A stretch of DNA of 6,695 bases from DATJFH01 sp035495815 (GTDB lineage Bacteria; Acidobacteriota; Terriglobia; Bryobacterales; Bryobacteraceae): the NCBI GenBank assembly GCA_035495815.1, contig DATJFH010000265.1, forward strand, positions 1 to 6,695, read 5' to 3'. Under the pieces are notes generated by a model, which worked only from the letters and a program-made list of their open reading frames with translations, made no database searches and was not told the origin of the DNA. Positions 6,232 through 6,695 of this stretch are shown one piece after another. Every line of letters begins with the position of its first letter. Position 1 is the stretch's first letter. Made by a program: the position numbers and the translations under genes.

Positions 6232-6240
6232 TGCTATCAT
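6232..6240 (+). promoter_or_regulatory. Candidate extended -10 promoter of the right-hand gene
   Basis: TGC-TATCAT is a TGn extended -10 with five of six matches to TATAAT. No -35 is seen at normal spacing. The expected start of transcription near 6247 is only about eight bases before the ATG at 6255, and no Shine-Dalgarno lies between them, so the mRNA would be nearly leaderless. Confidence 0.4.
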
Positions 6241-6254
6241 TTGATCGGGCCGAC

Positions 6255-6695
6255 ATGAGCGATACCCCATTTGAACTGATCGATCAGGCGCTCCAGTCCG
6301 GAGGACCGGAGGCCGGCTTCCGGCTGTTGGCTCAAAAGGCGCTGGACGACAGGAACTATCCGCTTTTGTTCGAAATCCGGCTGCTCGAAAAGAGGCACGC
6401 GCTTGGCCTGCCGCTGATTCAGGTGGACGACACGGCTCCCATGGCGTCCGACACCCGGCGGGAGTACGACAAAGCCTTCATCGACGCTGCCCGTGAAGTT
6501 GGCGGCCTCTTCCTCGGAGAAGGCAACATTCCCCGCGCCTGGCCCTACTTCCGCGCCATCGGCGAAACGGGGCCGGTGGCGGCTGCCATCGAGAGGTTCG
6601 ACTCGCAGGAAGGCGTCGAGCCGATCATCGAGATTGCCTACATGGAGCGGGTCAGCCCCTACAAGGGCTTTCAAATGATCCTCTCCAATTACGGC
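6255..6695 (+). CDS. Conserved-looking cytoplasmic protein of unknown function (C-terminus beyond the right edge)
   Basis: I do not recognise a named family. The frame is open from the ATG at 6255 to the window end (147 codons). There is no signal peptide or membrane segment. The visible part looks alpha-helical: helices around 6-15, 19-31, 35-50 and 66-88 alternate hydrophobic and charged faces. The block GNIPRAWPYFRAIGE at 90-104, followed by a helix to about 114 and another at about 120-131, has the look of a helical-hairpin (TPR-like) repeat, but no TPR consensus is satisfied. E and D outnumber K and R. An antisense frame over the same bases is less protein-like. The start has no Shine-Dalgarno but lies just after an extended -10 element. 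It is divergent from the cca operon. A partial view prevents a firmer call. Confidence 0.7.
   Translation, partial: MSDTPFELIDQALQSGGPEAGFRLLAQKALDDRNYPLLFEIRLLEKRHALGLPLIQVDDTAPMASDTRREYDKAFIDAAREVGGLFLGEGNIPRAWPYFRAIGETGPVAAAIERFDSQEGVEPIIEIAYMERVSPYKGFQMILSNYG

Noticed and set aside
6237..6674. Minus-strand frame of 145 codons at the right edge
   Set aside because: The plus-strand frame over the same bases has better helix periodicity and residue composition, a candidate promoter and a sensible ATG.

Overview
The window is GC-rich DNA from a bacterial chromosome. The gene mix suggests a soil Acidobacteriota of the Solibacter/Bryobacter type: a Tat-exported sulfatase, a GH-A-clan-type glycosidase, Lys/Arg-poor signal peptides and a secreted repeat protein. 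That placement is an inference from gene style; the window holds no rRNA or other phylogenetic marker that I could compare. No tRNA, rRNA, CRISPR array, insertion sequence or prophage gene is visible. No stretch longer than 300 bases lacks a gene.

Layout from left to right: (1) A minus-strand gene that runs off the left edge encodes a secreted protein. It is built of at least five degenerate repeats of 30-33 residues. (2) A 188-bp divergent spacer follows. (3) A plus-strand pair comes next: mscL, the mechanosensitive channel, here with a C-terminal zinc-ribbon-like tail. Fifteen bases later is an HpcH/HpaI-family aldolase. (4) A minus-strand gene cluster reads toward the aldolase and overlaps its 3' end by 38 bp. 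In transcription order it holds a 35-codon ORF that is essentially a complete Tat signal peptide with a good ribosome binding site, then cca (tRNA nucleotidyltransferase with an HD domain), a formylglycine-type sulfatase joined to cca by an ATGA overlap, and a secreted GH5-like glycoside hydrolase. (5) A short divergent promoter region leads to a plus-strand gene of unknown function that runs off the right edge.

The sulfatase and the glycosidase make a plausible two-enzyme unit for desulfating and cleaving an extracytoplasmic glycan. Their translational coupling to a tRNA-maturation gene is unusual and probably reflects operon rearrangement rather than shared function. The orphan Tat leader at the head of that operon is the clearest anomaly. 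The other points worth a second look are the zinc-ribbon MscL, the repeat protein and the proline substitutions in the aldolase active-site loops. I do not see a clearly new multi-gene system such as a defence island or biosynthetic cluster.
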